Positions 20,373-29,077 of a DNA stretch of 64,000 nucleotides are shown here, piece after piece. Location: the NCBI GenBank assembly GCA_023369685.1, contig SACZ01000004.1:62001-126000 (forward strand), written 5' to 3'. The notes under the pieces were generated by a model. The model was not told the DNA's origin and made no database searches. It was given only the letters and a program-made list of their open reading frames with translations. Source of the stretch: Prolixibacteraceae bacterium JC049. GTDB taxonomy: Bacteria > Bacteroidota > Bacteroidia > Bacteroidales > Prolixibacteraceae. Every line of letters starts with the position of its first letter. The stretch's first letter is position 1. The position numbers were made by a program, and so were the translations under genes.

Positions 20373-21239
20373 TTATTGTTTCAGTAATTGTATGTTTGTA
20401 CAACTGTATGTTGCTTCTGCATTTTTATAAGTCCAGGTAATCTCCTTCTTTCTATTGATTCGGAATAGAGGAATACCTTTATGGTATGGCTTGTGTCCTA
20501 ACCAATTGCATACAACAATTTCGTTATTGGGTAGCAGTTGGAACCCTGTTAAGTGATATACTCCCAATTCAGGATGATCTTTTGTGTTGAATTCCCAAAT
20601 TAGCTTCCCTTTTTTTGAATAGATTGAAATGCAAAAACGATCGGAAACAATTGTTTCCCCATTGTCTAAGCGTTGGGCAGCATATACTGCATGTGGGCGA
20701 ATAAATTCCGCGACTACTTTCCCTTTTGAGTTGTATTCTCTAACGGTTTTATCGCCATAGTGACTAACAAGGTAATGGCCATTCTTTAGCTTTCTGGCTC
20801 CACGGAAACAAGTGTGTCCACCTACTTTGTATGTCAAAGGGACTATCTTCTGTATTTTACCTTTTCTATCGATTTCGATAATTCGACCAGCACTGCACTC
20901 TCCAACCATAATATTGCCATTGGCTAGAGGTTGACAGGCGTAAACTTCATGTTCACTTTTATATTGAAACACTGTTTCATTTTTTGGCGAAACGATGTCA
21001 ATTCCTGTGCGGTGAGTAAAGAGTACATTTCCCGATTTCAGTTTCCAACCATCATATGTATTATTGGCATTTATTTCTCTTGTGATTTGCTCCGAGCTAT
21101 CCAGAAATAACACTTTATGTCGTTCCGAAGCGGTAATTAAGTAACTGTAGTTTTGAGCGCTTAATTGACCCGAAAGAGTGATTAATGTCAGGCCAACCAG
21201 AAAAAACAGCATTGATGATTTTTTTGCGATGTTGTTCAT
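20373..21239 (-). CDS. Secreted PQQ-like beta-propeller protein
   Basis: A 288-residue exported protein with a signal peptide (LVGLTLITLSGQLSAQN, cleavage near 29). It consists of repeated ~40-residue beta-propeller blades with the pattern LxNGxxLVxxxxxxxVxEYDxxGKxVxEF, for example KLKNGHYLVSHYGDKTVREY and RLDNGETIVSDRF, as in PQQ-like or arylsulfotransferase-N propellers. No cofactor or catalytic residues can be named. It is the first gene of the operon, so it may bind a ligand, act as a periplasmic dehydrogenase-like or lactonase-like enzyme, or help sensing. It lies divergent from HTCS 1. Confidence 0.75.
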   Translation of the reverse strand: MNNIAKKSSMLFFLVGLTLITLSGQLSAQNYSYLITASERHKVLFLDSSEQITREINANNTYDGWKLKSGNVLFTHRTGIDIVSPKNETVFQYKSEHEVYACQPLANGNIMVGECSAGRIIEIDRKGKIQKIVPLTYKVGGHTCFRGARKLKNGHYLVSHYGDKTVREYNSKGKVVAEFIRPHAVYAAQRLDNGETIVSDRFCISIYSKKGKLIWEFNTKDHPELGVYHLTGFQLLPNNEIVVCNWLGHKPYHKGIPLFRINRKKEITWTYKNAEATYSCTNIQLLKQ

Positions 21240-21268
21240 GAATGAATTTGTTTAGTCTAATTTTTTCT

Positions 21269-21276
21269 CAAAACTA
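21269..21276 (-). promoter_or_regulatory. -7 box of the propeller-ADH-deoC-kinase operon
   Basis: Minus-strand TAGTTTTG (21276 to 21269), TAnnTTTG form, ~30 bases ahead of the first ATG (21239). No TTG at the usual -33 position, as expected for an activator-dependent promoter. Confidence 0.4.
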
Positions 21277-21309
21277 CGTGTCAGTGAGTTAGAGCCCATA
21301 GATAGATGT

Positions 21310-21355
21310 TGCATTTGGGATGAAATTTGGTGCATTAAGCCCAAAATATGGGCTT
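21310..21355. promoter_or_regulatory. Candidate HTCS 1 operator: 21-base-period repeat plus hairpin
   Basis: TGCATT at 21310-21315 and again at 21331-21336, exactly 21 bases apart (two helical turns), as for tandem AraC-type half-sites. Immediately adjacent is a perfect inverted repeat AAGCCCA (21337-21343) / TGGGCTT (21349-21355). It lies between the divergent operon and the HTCS 1 gene. Confidence 0.4.
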
Positions 21356-21440
21356 TGGGACAAAAGTTCAAGTGTTTTGGGAAGGTGTAAAAACTCTTTT
21401 TTTATAAGTTTGAATTGATTCGATTTAAAATTAGAAGGGG

Positions 21441-24400
21441 ATGAATAAAAAATATTCGGGGTATCTGTTTTTGACACTGTTTCTGTCAATGATTTCATTG
21501 CAAATATTGCAAGCTAAAACACACCCAATATTTAAACAGTTGACCACTAGAGAAGGGCTATCGCATAATGGGGTGAATACAATTGTGCAGGATAAAATGG
21601 GATATATGTGGTTTGGATCACTCGATGGCTTAAATCGATTTGATGGCTATAATTTCAAAATATATAAATCACTGCCTAACGATAGCAATAGCATTAGTCA
21701 TAATCTGGTGAAATCAATAAGTCTGGATAAAAAAGGCGGAATGTGGATTGGTACAGCCAGAGGATTGAACTATTTCAATATGGCGACCAATAAATTCACC
21801 CGGTATTATGCCGGAAATAAATCGGGATTAAGTCACGATAACATTGAAATGGTTTACTGCGATTCACGTGGTCGTGTTTGGGTGGCAACAATGGGAGGTG
21901 GTTTAAATCGATTTAACGAGAATACCAACCAGTTTATTCAATACAGAGCCAACGAAAATCAGAGTGGCAACTTAAGCAACGATAATGTACATTGGGTTTT
22001 TGAAGATAGTAAACAACGTATTTGGGTAGGAACAGAAGGAGGAGGTGTAAATCTGCTAAACGAATCGAATGGTGCCGCTCTTTTCGATTATTATCAATTT
22101 GAACCCAAAGATGGAAACTACCAGGCTTTACACTGTGTGCGTGCCATTGAAGAAGATGACAATGGAAAGATATGGGTCGGAACCTGGGGAGGTGGAGCTG
22201 CATGGCTAAATGAAGAAAGTGGAAAATTCAATTACTATCGAAAAAGGCATTCGGGAATAACAGATGGGCGAGTGCTAACCATTCTTTCCACAAGTAATGG
22301 TAACCTGTTATTGGGGACAGAAAATGGAGGATTGAACCAATTTATACAATCGAAACAGCAATTCGAACAGCTAGGCGATGCGGACCATCTTCCATTCAAT
22401 TTGGGTAGTAAAAACATTAAATTCATATACGAAGATCAGCAACAACGCATTTGGATTGCCACTTCGGCTGCAGGAGTCTATTCTTTTCAACTGGGAGAAC
22501 CAGCTATTTCAGCTTTAAGTTGCGATAAATTGAAGAGCAAAGATGTTTATGCCATTGAGAAAGATGATAAGCGCTTATGGATTGGAACCAATGGTGGAGG
22601 ACTCTACTATTCCAATAAACCGGGTGGTGGATTTTCAGATAATAATTTTCAAGAACTGGTACTTGAAAGCGACATGGTTCATTCGCTTTGTGTCGATCAG
22701 AAACAACGTTTGTGGGCAGGAACTTTAGGTGCAGGCTTGTACTTAATCGACTGGAAAGATGATAAACCATATATTCAGAATTTCACTATTCAAGGGAAGG
22801 CCAGCCATTCCATTAGTTATAATGATATCCGAACTTTATTTTGCGACAGTAAAGGAACCATATGGGTTGGAACAGCAGGTGGTGGTTTAGATCGAATAGA
22901 AACTGACGTAAATGATAAACTAGTATTCTATCATTATCGATATAGCAAAGGAAATGAAAACGCATTAAGTAATAATGATGTTAGAGCCATTGCAGAAGGT
23001 AAAGATGGAACAATTTGGGTAGGAACATCTTTGGGATTAAATCGATTGAATATCAAGAATAATCGTTTCGATATAAAGAAGTATTTTTCTGGAAAAAATG
23101 GAATTTCGGGGAATTGGATCAACTCCTTGTTTGCCGACGAAAAAGGATTAATTTGGATTGGAACCGATGCCGGATTGAACTGTTTGAATCCAACTACTGA
23201 TAGCATTAAAGTATATACAGAAAAAGATGGGTTGGCCAATAATGTAGTTCGAAGTATTAGGGCTGATTTAGAGGGGAATATATGGATTAGTACTGTTAAT
23301 GGTTTATCGTTATTGAATCCGCAACTGGAGCAATTCTATAACTTCAACGAGCAAGATGGTTTATTAGGAAACGAGTTCAATACCAATGCAGTAAAGCAAT
23401 TGAATAATGGCATTATTCTGCTAGGAAATACCAAGGGGGTCAATCAGCTAAATCCTGCTGATGCTCTGAAAATCAACAAAGTGAATGGATTACATATCTC
23501 CAATTTCAAACTATTCAATCAGTCGGTGCATGCAGGAGAAGTTGTCAATAAAAGAGTATTGCTGGAAAAAGATATTTCATATACCGAAAAGCTACATTTG
23601 AAGCCCAATGAGAATAGCTTTTCTTTTGAATTTGCAGCATTGGATTATTCGAATGCCGAAAAAGTCAACTATCAATACAAGATGGAAGGTTTCGATAAAG
23701 AGTGGCAACAGACCTCTTCGCAATACCGATTTGCTACTTATACCAATTTAAGTGGCGGCGACTATGTATTTCGGGTAAGATCGAACACAGGAATTCCTAA
23801 TGATAGAATTTCAGAATTGAGTTTGAATATTGAGATTGAATATCCCATTTGGCAACGTTGGTGGGCATTTTTATTCTATTTCCTTGTTGTTTCATTGATA
23901 ATATATGGCATATTGAAATATTATCGCAACAAGGTTCGTATTCAGGAAGAGTTGAAAATGAGTGAAAGGCAACGAGCTCAGGAACAGGAGTTAATTCTAA
24001 TGAAGCAGCGCTTCTTTATGAATATCTCGCATGAACTGAAAACGCCATTGACATTAATTGCCGGACCTGTTGAGCATGTATTAAACGATATGCGTTTGAG
24101 CGCTGAAAGCAGATCACTTCTGCAATTGATGAAAAGAAATGTGAATAGTCTTTCGCGCTTAATTAGTCACTTAATGGATTTCAGTAAGCAGGAGAGAGGT
24201 GTATTGAAACTTAAGGTAGAATCTACTCCGGTAATTTCTTATACCGAGGCCATGGGAGATGCGTTTAAATTTCATGCCGAACAAAGGGGCATTGAATTCA
24301 ACATTAATTGCCCTTCACAAGAGGTTTATGGCTGGATAGATCGTGATAAAATGGAGAAGATCCTGTTTAATCTTCTTTCAAATGCTTTTAAGTATACTCC

Positions 24401-25508
24401 TAAATATGGCAATGTCGATTTAAACATTGAATTAGAGTCCGAAAATCAACTCATTATAACTGTATGTGATTCGGGTAAAGGAATCTCAGAGGAAGATCAA
24501 AAGAACCTTTTTAACCGCTTTTTTCAGACTGAACAAAGCGATGCAGAGACCGGAACCGGAATAGGCCTTTCCTTAGTGAAAGAGTTGGTTACATTGCATC
24601 ATGGAGTCATTAAAGTGGATAGTGAGCTAGGAAAAGGAAGCTGCTTTGAGGTGAAAATTCCAATACAGGAAACTGCTTTTACTGATTTAGAGAAAGCAAA
24701 ATTCTCATCAACCATTGTCAAAGAAGAGGAAAGTAGTGAAATTTCAATTCCTTCAGAAAGGGATCATATAACTAAATTATTAGTTGTAGAGGACAATCTA
24801 GATCTTTGCCAATATTTGAAAGTACTTCTTAGCTGTAGATACGAAGTTATTATTGCAAACGATGGAGTAGAAGGTTTGGAAAAAGCGAAAGAGCTAATGC
24901 CAGATTTGATATTGTCGGATGTTATGATGCCTAAAATGGATGGTATAACTTTCTGTAAAACAATTAAAGAAGATGTTCTATTGAGTCATGTTCCAATTAT
25001 TCTGCTGACAGCAAAGTCGGGAAAAGAAAATACACTAGCAGGTTTCAATCAAGGAGCAGACGACTATGTAACAAAACCTTTTGACAATGAAATTTTGCTG
25101 GCTCGAATAAATGCCCTTTTAGAGAGTAGAAAGCGAATCAAAGATAAGTTGCAGCAAAATCCGGTAATAGAAGTTGAAAACGGTCACATGAGTCAATTAG
25201 ACCGTAATCTGTTGGAGAAAATCGAAAAAATTGTTTGTGAACAGATGGCATCGCCAACATTTTCAGTGGAAGAGTTAGGAAAACAGATTGGTATGAGTCG
25301 TTCTACACTGTATCGAAAAATTAAAGGAGTAACGGGACAAACAGCTATCTCGTATGTAAGAACAATTCGATTGAATGAGGCCAGAAAGCTAATTAGCAAT
25401 GGAAACACCAATATCCCAATGGTGGCCGAACAGGTGGGCTTTACAGATATCGACTACTTTAGGAAATGTTATAAGAAACAATTCAAAAGAGCACCAGAAG
25501 AAGAATAA
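21441..25508 (+). CDS. Hybrid two-component system regulator (HTCS 1)
   Basis: A 1355-residue one-polypeptide sensor/regulator spanning the inner membrane. Order: signal peptide/anchor (1-25), ~14 Reg_prop propeller repeats (WVGTxGGGLNRF-type, 30-720), Y_Y_Y domain (~735-800), membrane helix (~806-826), HisKA with His864 in NISHELKTPLTLI, HATPase (DSGKGIS, GTGIGLSL), receiver with Asp1160 in LSDVMMPKMDG and the signalling Lys in VTKPF, and a C-terminal AraC HTH pair (MSRSTLYRKIKGVTGQTAISY...VGFTDIDYFRKCYK). Proteins of this kind bind an oligosaccharide or sugar in the periplasm and activate nearby genes. Its neighbour is the divergent kinase/aldolase operon rather than a SusC/D pair, so that operon is its likely target. 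Confidence 0.95.
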   Translation: MNKKYSGYLFLTLFLSMISLQILQAKTHPIFKQLTTREGLSHNGVNTIVQDKMGYMWFGSLDGLNRFDGYNFKIYKSLPNDSNSISHNLVKSISLDKKGGMWIGTARGLNYFNMATNKFTRYYAGNKSGLSHDNIEMVYCDSRGRVWVATMGGGLNRFNENTNQFIQYRANENQSGNLSNDNVHWVFEDSKQRIWVGTEGGGVNLLNESNGAALFDYYQFEPKDGNYQALHCVRAIEEDDNGKIWVGTWGGGAAWLNEESGKFNYYRKRHSGITDGRVLTILSTSNGNLLLGTENGGLNQFIQSKQQFEQLGDADHLPFNLGSKNIKFIYEDQQQRIWIATSAAGVYSFQLGEPAISALSCDKLKSKDVYAIEKDDKRLWIGTNGGGLYYSNKPGGGFSDNNFQELVLESDMVHSLCVDQKQRLWAGTLGAGLYLIDWKDDKPYIQNFTIQGKASHSISYNDIRTLFCDSKGTIWVGTAGGGLDRIETDVNDKLVFYHYRYSKGNENALSNNDVRAIAEGKDGTIWVGTSLGLNRLNIKNNRFDIKKYFSGKNGISGNWINSLFADEKGLIWIGTDAGLNCLNPTTDSIKVYTEKDGLANNVVRSIRADLEGNIWISTVNGLSLLNPQLEQFYNFNEQDGLLGNEFNTNAVKQLNNGIILLGNTKGVNQLNPADALKINKVNGLHISNFKLFNQSVHAGEVVNKRVLLEKDISYTEKLHLKPNENSFSFEFAALDYSNAEKVNYQYKMEGFDKEWQQTSSQYRFATYTNLSGGDYVFRVRSNTGIPNDRISELSLNIEIEYPIWQRWWAFLFYFLVVSLIIYGILKYYRNKVRIQEELKMSERQRAQEQELILMKQRFFMNISHELKTPLTLIAGPVEHVLNDMRLSAESRSLLQLMKRNVNSLSRLISHLMDFSKQERGVLKLKVESTPVISYTEAMGDAFKFHAEQRGIEFNINCPSQEVYGWIDRDKMEKILFNLLSNAFKYTPKYGNVDLNIELESENQLIITVCDSGKGISEEDQKNLFNRFFQTEQSDAETGTGIGLSLVKELVTLHHGVIKVDSELGKGSCFEVKIPIQETAFTDLEKAKFSSTIVKEEESSEISIPSERDHITKLLVVEDNLDLCQYLKVLLSCRYEVIIANDGVEGLEKAKELMPDLILSDVMMPKMDGITFCKTIKEDVLLSHVPIILLTAKSGKENTLAGFNQGADDYVTKPFDNEILLARINALLESRKRIKDKLQQNPVIEVENGHMSQLDRNLLEKIEKIVCEQMASPTFSVEELGKQIGMSRSTLYRKIKGVTGQTAISYVRTIRLNEARKLISNGNTNIPMVAEQVGFTDIDYFRKCYKKQFKRAPEEE

Positions 25509-25583
25509 CCATTTCAATGCTTAAAATGTGATATCTGTTAGGTATAGATTTCGATTTAATTCCTATCTTCGAGAGGATCAAAA

Positions 25584-25623
25584 ATTCGATAAATATTGAA
25601 TTCCTTTAAATCAATATTCGAAT
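25584..25623. repeat. Inverted repeat upstream of the aminopeptidase P gene
   Basis: AATATTGA (25592-25599) / TCAATATT (25611-25618), extended after a 3-base bulge by ATTCG (25584-25588) / CGAAT (25619-25623). It is 33 bases before the ATG: a leader hairpin or an operator. Confidence 0.4.
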
Positions 25624-25655
25624 CGTAAAATAGTAACCTATAAAACGAAGATACT

Positions 25656-27044
25656 ATGTTTGAAAAGCATATCTATACCAATCGACGTAAGCGTCTACAC
25701 GAAAAAATGGGTAATGGTTTAGTAGTAATCATGGGTAATGTCGAAGCATCGATGAATTACCCTCATAACACTTACCGTTTCCGTCAGGATAGTTCATTTT
25801 TATACTTCTTTGGAATTGATCTTCCTGGTTTGGCAGGAGTTTTAGATTTAGATAGCGGAGAAGATACCATTTTCGGTAACGACGTAGATATTGAAGATAT
25901 TATCTGGATGGGGCCACAAGAGCCTATGGCTGATAAGGCAGCTAAAGTTGGTGTTACCAACACTTCGCCATACGCTAAATTAAGCGACTGCATTAAAACG
26001 GCTATTTCTGAAGGTCGAAAAGTGCATTTCTTGCCTCCATATCGTGGAAAGAATCAAATTGAGCTAGCTAATTTATTGGGAGTTAATGTCAATGCAATTA
26101 GCAACTATGTTTCTTTGGAACTAATTAAAGCAGTAGTTGACATTCGTTCTATTAAAGAGCCTTGCGAAATTGTTGAGTTAGAGAAAGCATGTCGCACTGG
26201 TTACCAAATGCATGTAACAGCAATGAAGATGGCTAAGCCTGGTGCTTGGGAGCAAAATATTGCTGGAACTATCGAAGGTATTGCACTTGCTGGTGGTGGC
26301 GGTGTTTCTTTCCCGGTAATTCTTTCTCAGAATGGAGAGACACTACACAATCACGATCATTCGAACTACCTGCAGGAAGGCAAACTGATGCTTACTGATG
26401 CTGGTGCTGAAACAACAATGCGTTATGCTTCTGATTTTACCCGTACAGTTCCTGTTGGCGGTAAATTCACACAAAAGCAACGCGAAGTATACGAGATTGT
26501 ATTAGCAGCCAATAATAGAGCAACAGAGCTAGTTCGTCCGGGAATTACTTATTTAGAAGTACACCTGGAAGCAGCTAAAGTTATTGCTCAAGGATTGAAA
26601 GACCTTGGTTTAATGAAAGGCGATGTGGAAGAAGCTGTACGTCAGGGAGCACATGCAATGTTCTTCCCTCATGGACTAGGACACATGATGGGATTAGATG
26701 TTCACGATATGGAAGATTTGGGGCAGATTTATGTAGGATATGACGATGAAATTCGTCCTGTTGACCAATTCGGAACAGCTTATTTGCGACTAGGAAGAAG
26801 ATTACAGCCTAACTTTGTTATCACCAATGAACCAGGAATCTATTTCATTCCTGCATTGATTGATAAATGGCAAGCCGAAGGAATCAATAACGATTTCATC
26901 AACTTCGATAAGGTTAATGAATATCGCGACTTTGGAGGTATTCGCCTGGAAGACGACATTCTGGTAACAGAAACAGGAAGTCAGATCATCGCTGAAAGAG
27001 TACCAATTACTCCAGATGAAATTGAAGAGGTAATGGGAGAGTAA
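25656..27044 (+). CDS. Xaa-Pro aminopeptidase (aminopeptidase P, M24B)
   Basis: A cytoplasmic di-metal peptidase removing N-terminal residues before proline. The 462 residues comprise an AMP_N domain (~1-150) and the pita-bread catalytic domain. All five metal ligands are visible: Asp248 (LTDAGAE), Asp260 (YASDFTRTVPV), His343 (FPHGLGHMMGLDVHD), Glu392 (ITNEPGIYF) and Glu432 (GIRLEDDILVT). There is no signal peptide. It is monocistronic, with an interrupted inverted repeat upstream and an intrinsic terminator downstream. The annotation is secure; the physiological substrates are probably proline-containing peptides. Confidence 0.95.
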   Translation: MFEKHIYTNRRKRLHEKMGNGLVVIMGNVEASMNYPHNTYRFRQDSSFLYFFGIDLPGLAGVLDLDSGEDTIFGNDVDIEDIIWMGPQEPMADKAAKVGVTNTSPYAKLSDCIKTAISEGRKVHFLPPYRGKNQIELANLLGVNVNAISNYVSLELIKAVVDIRSIKEPCEIVELEKACRTGYQMHVTAMKMAKPGAWEQNIAGTIEGIALAGGGGVSFPVILSQNGETLHNHDHSNYLQEGKLMLTDAGAETTMRYASDFTRTVPVGGKFTQKQREVYEIVLAANNRATELVRPGITYLEVHLEAAKVIAQGLKDLGLMKGDVEEAVRQGAHAMFFPHGLGHMMGLDVHDMEDLGQIYVGYDDEIRPVDQFGTAYLRLGRRLQPNFVITNEPGIYFIPALIDKWQAEGINNDFINFDKVNEYRDFGGIRLEDDILVTETGSQIIAERVPITPDEIEEVMGE

Positions 27045-27069
27045 GAAAATACGATATATAAAGTATGAA

Positions 27070-27102
27070 GGGGTGATAATTAATTTTTATCATCCCTTTT
27101 TA
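27070..27102 (+). terminator. Terminator after aminopeptidase P
   Basis: Stem GGGGTGATAA (27070-27079) / TTATCATCCC (27087-27096) with one G-U pair, followed by TTTTTATTT. Confidence 0.8.
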
Positions 27103-27292
27103 TTTAGAAAGATTTCTGTTTTAGAAGTATAGCTGTGAATTCTATTGGCTTTTAGCTAAATTAGGGCATAACCACTTTTAGGGAAAATGAAAACCTCATA
27201 CAATCAATTTCTAAAAATTAGGTTTAATTAAGAGGAAGTAAAAATTGTAGCAACGAATAATGTTTCGTTCAAAACCGGAAAAATAGAACTAA

Positions 27293-28453
27293 ATGGAAAA
27301 TACTACAGACATAAATACCTATCATTTTGAATCGCATGCACATAAAATTTTACCCGGCGTTACCGATTACCATTGTGAAGCACATAGTGAAGAATTAAAG
27401 CAAAATTTAAACTTCTATACCGAAGTTGGGACAATTAAGGATGATGTCCATATCGAGGACATTTGTGTGGAAGAAAACAAAGCATTCGACTACCAAATAA
27501 TCTCACCCAAGGGAGCTAAAAATACCAGTGAAGTAATATTTTTATTTCATGGTTTTAATGAAAAAGATTGGACCAAATATATTCCTTGGGCCAATTCCAT
27601 TTGCGAAGGGACAGGTAAATCGGTTGTATTGTTTCCAATCGCCTTTCACATGCAGCGTGCACCCAAACATTGGAGTAGTAAGCGCGAAATGTACTGCTTA
27701 AGTGAGAAGAGAAAAAAACGGTATCCCAACATCGTTCACTCCACTTTATCCAATGTAGCAATAAGCATGCGTTTACATTCCATGCCACAACGTTTTATTT
27801 GGTCGGGGTTGCAAACTTATTACGATGTAATTCAATTTGTAGAAGAGTGTAAAGCAGGAAAGCATCCATTTATAAATAAAGATTTCAAATACGATCTGTT
27901 TGCTTATTCCATTGGAGGATTTTTAGCACAGATATTGAAGTTGACCAATCATAAAGAATACTTTTCTGATTCGAAAGTTTGTCTGTTCTGTAGTGGTGCA
28001 ACTTTCAATCGTTTGTCGCCGGTTTCCAAGTTCATTTTAGACAGTGAAGCCAATGTGGCACTTTATTCATTTCTGGTAGAGCATTTTGATAAGATATTGC
28101 AAAAAGACGAAGTGATTGAGCACTACATTCAAGGGGGACACCTAGAAGGAAAGATCTTCTATTCGATGTTGGAGTACCATAAAATGCGAACGTTTCGAGA
28201 AGAATTGTTGAAAAAATACGAGAAGCAGATATATGCCATTACTTTGAAGAAAGACTTCGTTATTCCTTCTTTCGAAGTAATAAATACCTTGAAAGGGGCA
28301 TATCGTGACATTGCAATAAATGTCGATGAAATGGATTTCGATAACGCATATACTCACGAGATTCCTTTCCCAGCAAACAAAAACAGTGAATCGTTAGTTA
28401 ATGAGAATATGGAAAAAGTATTCACTAAAGTATGTGATTTCTATAACAATTAG
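27293..28453 (+). CDS. DUF6051-like alpha/beta hydrolase
   Basis: A 386-residue soluble protein with an alpha/beta-hydrolase layout: a strand plus oxyanion motif VIFLFHGFNEKDW (residues ~81-93) and a nucleophile elbow FAYSIGGFLAQ with candidate Ser206. The opening ~70 residues are a family-specific extension. I match it from memory to the DUF6051 family, whose substrate is unknown. The gene ends 7 bases before an AraC-type regulator and is very probably co-transcribed with it, so the regulator may respond to the same stress or compound. There is no signal peptide. The Asp and His of the triad cannot be placed with certainty. Confidence 0.65.
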   Translation: MENTTDINTYHFESHAHKILPGVTDYHCEAHSEELKQNLNFYTEVGTIKDDVHIEDICVEENKAFDYQIISPKGAKNTSEVIFLFHGFNEKDWTKYIPWANSICEGTGKSVVLFPIAFHMQRAPKHWSSKREMYCLSEKRKKRYPNIVHSTLSNVAISMRLHSMPQRFIWSGLQTYYDVIQFVEECKAGKHPFINKDFKYDLFAYSIGGFLAQILKLTNHKEYFSDSKVCLFCSGATFNRLSPVSKFILDSEANVALYSFLVEHFDKILQKDEVIEHYIQGGHLEGKIFYSMLEYHKMRTFREELLKKYEKQIYAITLKKDFVIPSFEVINTLKGAYRDIAINVDEMDFDNAYTHEIPFPANKNSESLVNENMEKVFTKVCDFYNN

Positions 28454-28459
28454 AGGCGG

Positions 28460-29023
28460 ATGGAGATTCAAATTAAGAATATGGTTTGTCCTCGTTGTAT
28501 CAGGGTTGTACAAAGCATTCTGGATAAAATGGGGATAGGAGAAGTAGAGATAAGATTAGGATGGGTAAAAACAGAAAAAACTTTATCTAACGCACAGCTA
28601 GAAACTTTTAAAAATGAGTTGAAAGAGGAAGGGTTTGAATTGTTGGAAGATTCATCATTAAAAGTAGTTGAGAGAATTAAAAACTTAATTATTGAACGAA
28701 TTCATTTTTCCGATAACGTGGGAGATAAGAAGTTAATTTCAGAGTTTCTTTCCGCAGAAATCGGTATAAACTATAAAACACTAAGTCAGACATTTCATCA
28801 ACAAGAAGGTGAGACCATTGAACGATATGTGATAAAGCAGCGAATAGAAAAAGTGAAAGAATTGCTTTCATATGGAGAAATGTCGCTGAAAGAAATTGCA
28901 TTCGATTTAGGATATAGTAGCACTTCGCATTTGTCTAATCAATTTAAAAAAGAAGAAGGGATTACTCCCAAAGAGTTTGTTGAAGGCAAAGGAGGTAATA
29001 GAAAACCACTTTCCGAAATATAA
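28460..29023 (+). CDS. AraC-type regulator with an HMA-like CxxC N-terminus
   Basis: A 187-residue transcription regulator. Residues 1-70 resemble a small ferredoxin-like/heavy-metal-associated fold: MEIQIKNMVCPRCIRVVQSIL with Cys10 and Cys13, where HMA domains have GMxCxxC, followed by two strands. Residues ~85-180 are a C-terminal AraC HTH pair ending in MSLKEIAFDLGYSSTSHLSNQFKKEEGITPKEF. An N-terminal metal-, heme- or redox-sensing role is plausible but not shown. It follows the hydrolase gene after 7 bases and ends at a strong terminator. Confidence 0.8.
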   Translation: MEIQIKNMVCPRCIRVVQSILDKMGIGEVEIRLGWVKTEKTLSNAQLETFKNELKEEGFELLEDSSLKVVERIKNLIIERIHFSDNVGDKKLISEFLSAEIGINYKTLSQTFHQQEGETIERYVIKQRIEKVKELLSYGEMSLKEIAFDLGYSSTSHLSNQFKKEEGITPKEFVEGKGGNRKPLSEI

Positions 29024-29058
29024 AAAAGAGGCCAATTCATTTGAAAAGGCCTCTTTTT
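29023..29058. terminator. Bidirectional terminator after the AraC-type regulator
   Basis: Perfect 11-base stem AAAAAGAGGCC (29023-29033) / GGCCTCTTTTT (29048-29058). It lies between converging genes and can work on both strands. Confidence 0.88.
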
Positions 29059-29077
29059 GCAATATTCTATATCAGTA

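Noticed and set aside
21289-21498. 69-residue minus-strand open frame between the operon and HTCS 1
   Set aside because: It overlaps the HTCS 1 start and contains the candidate operator; no domain or signal visible.
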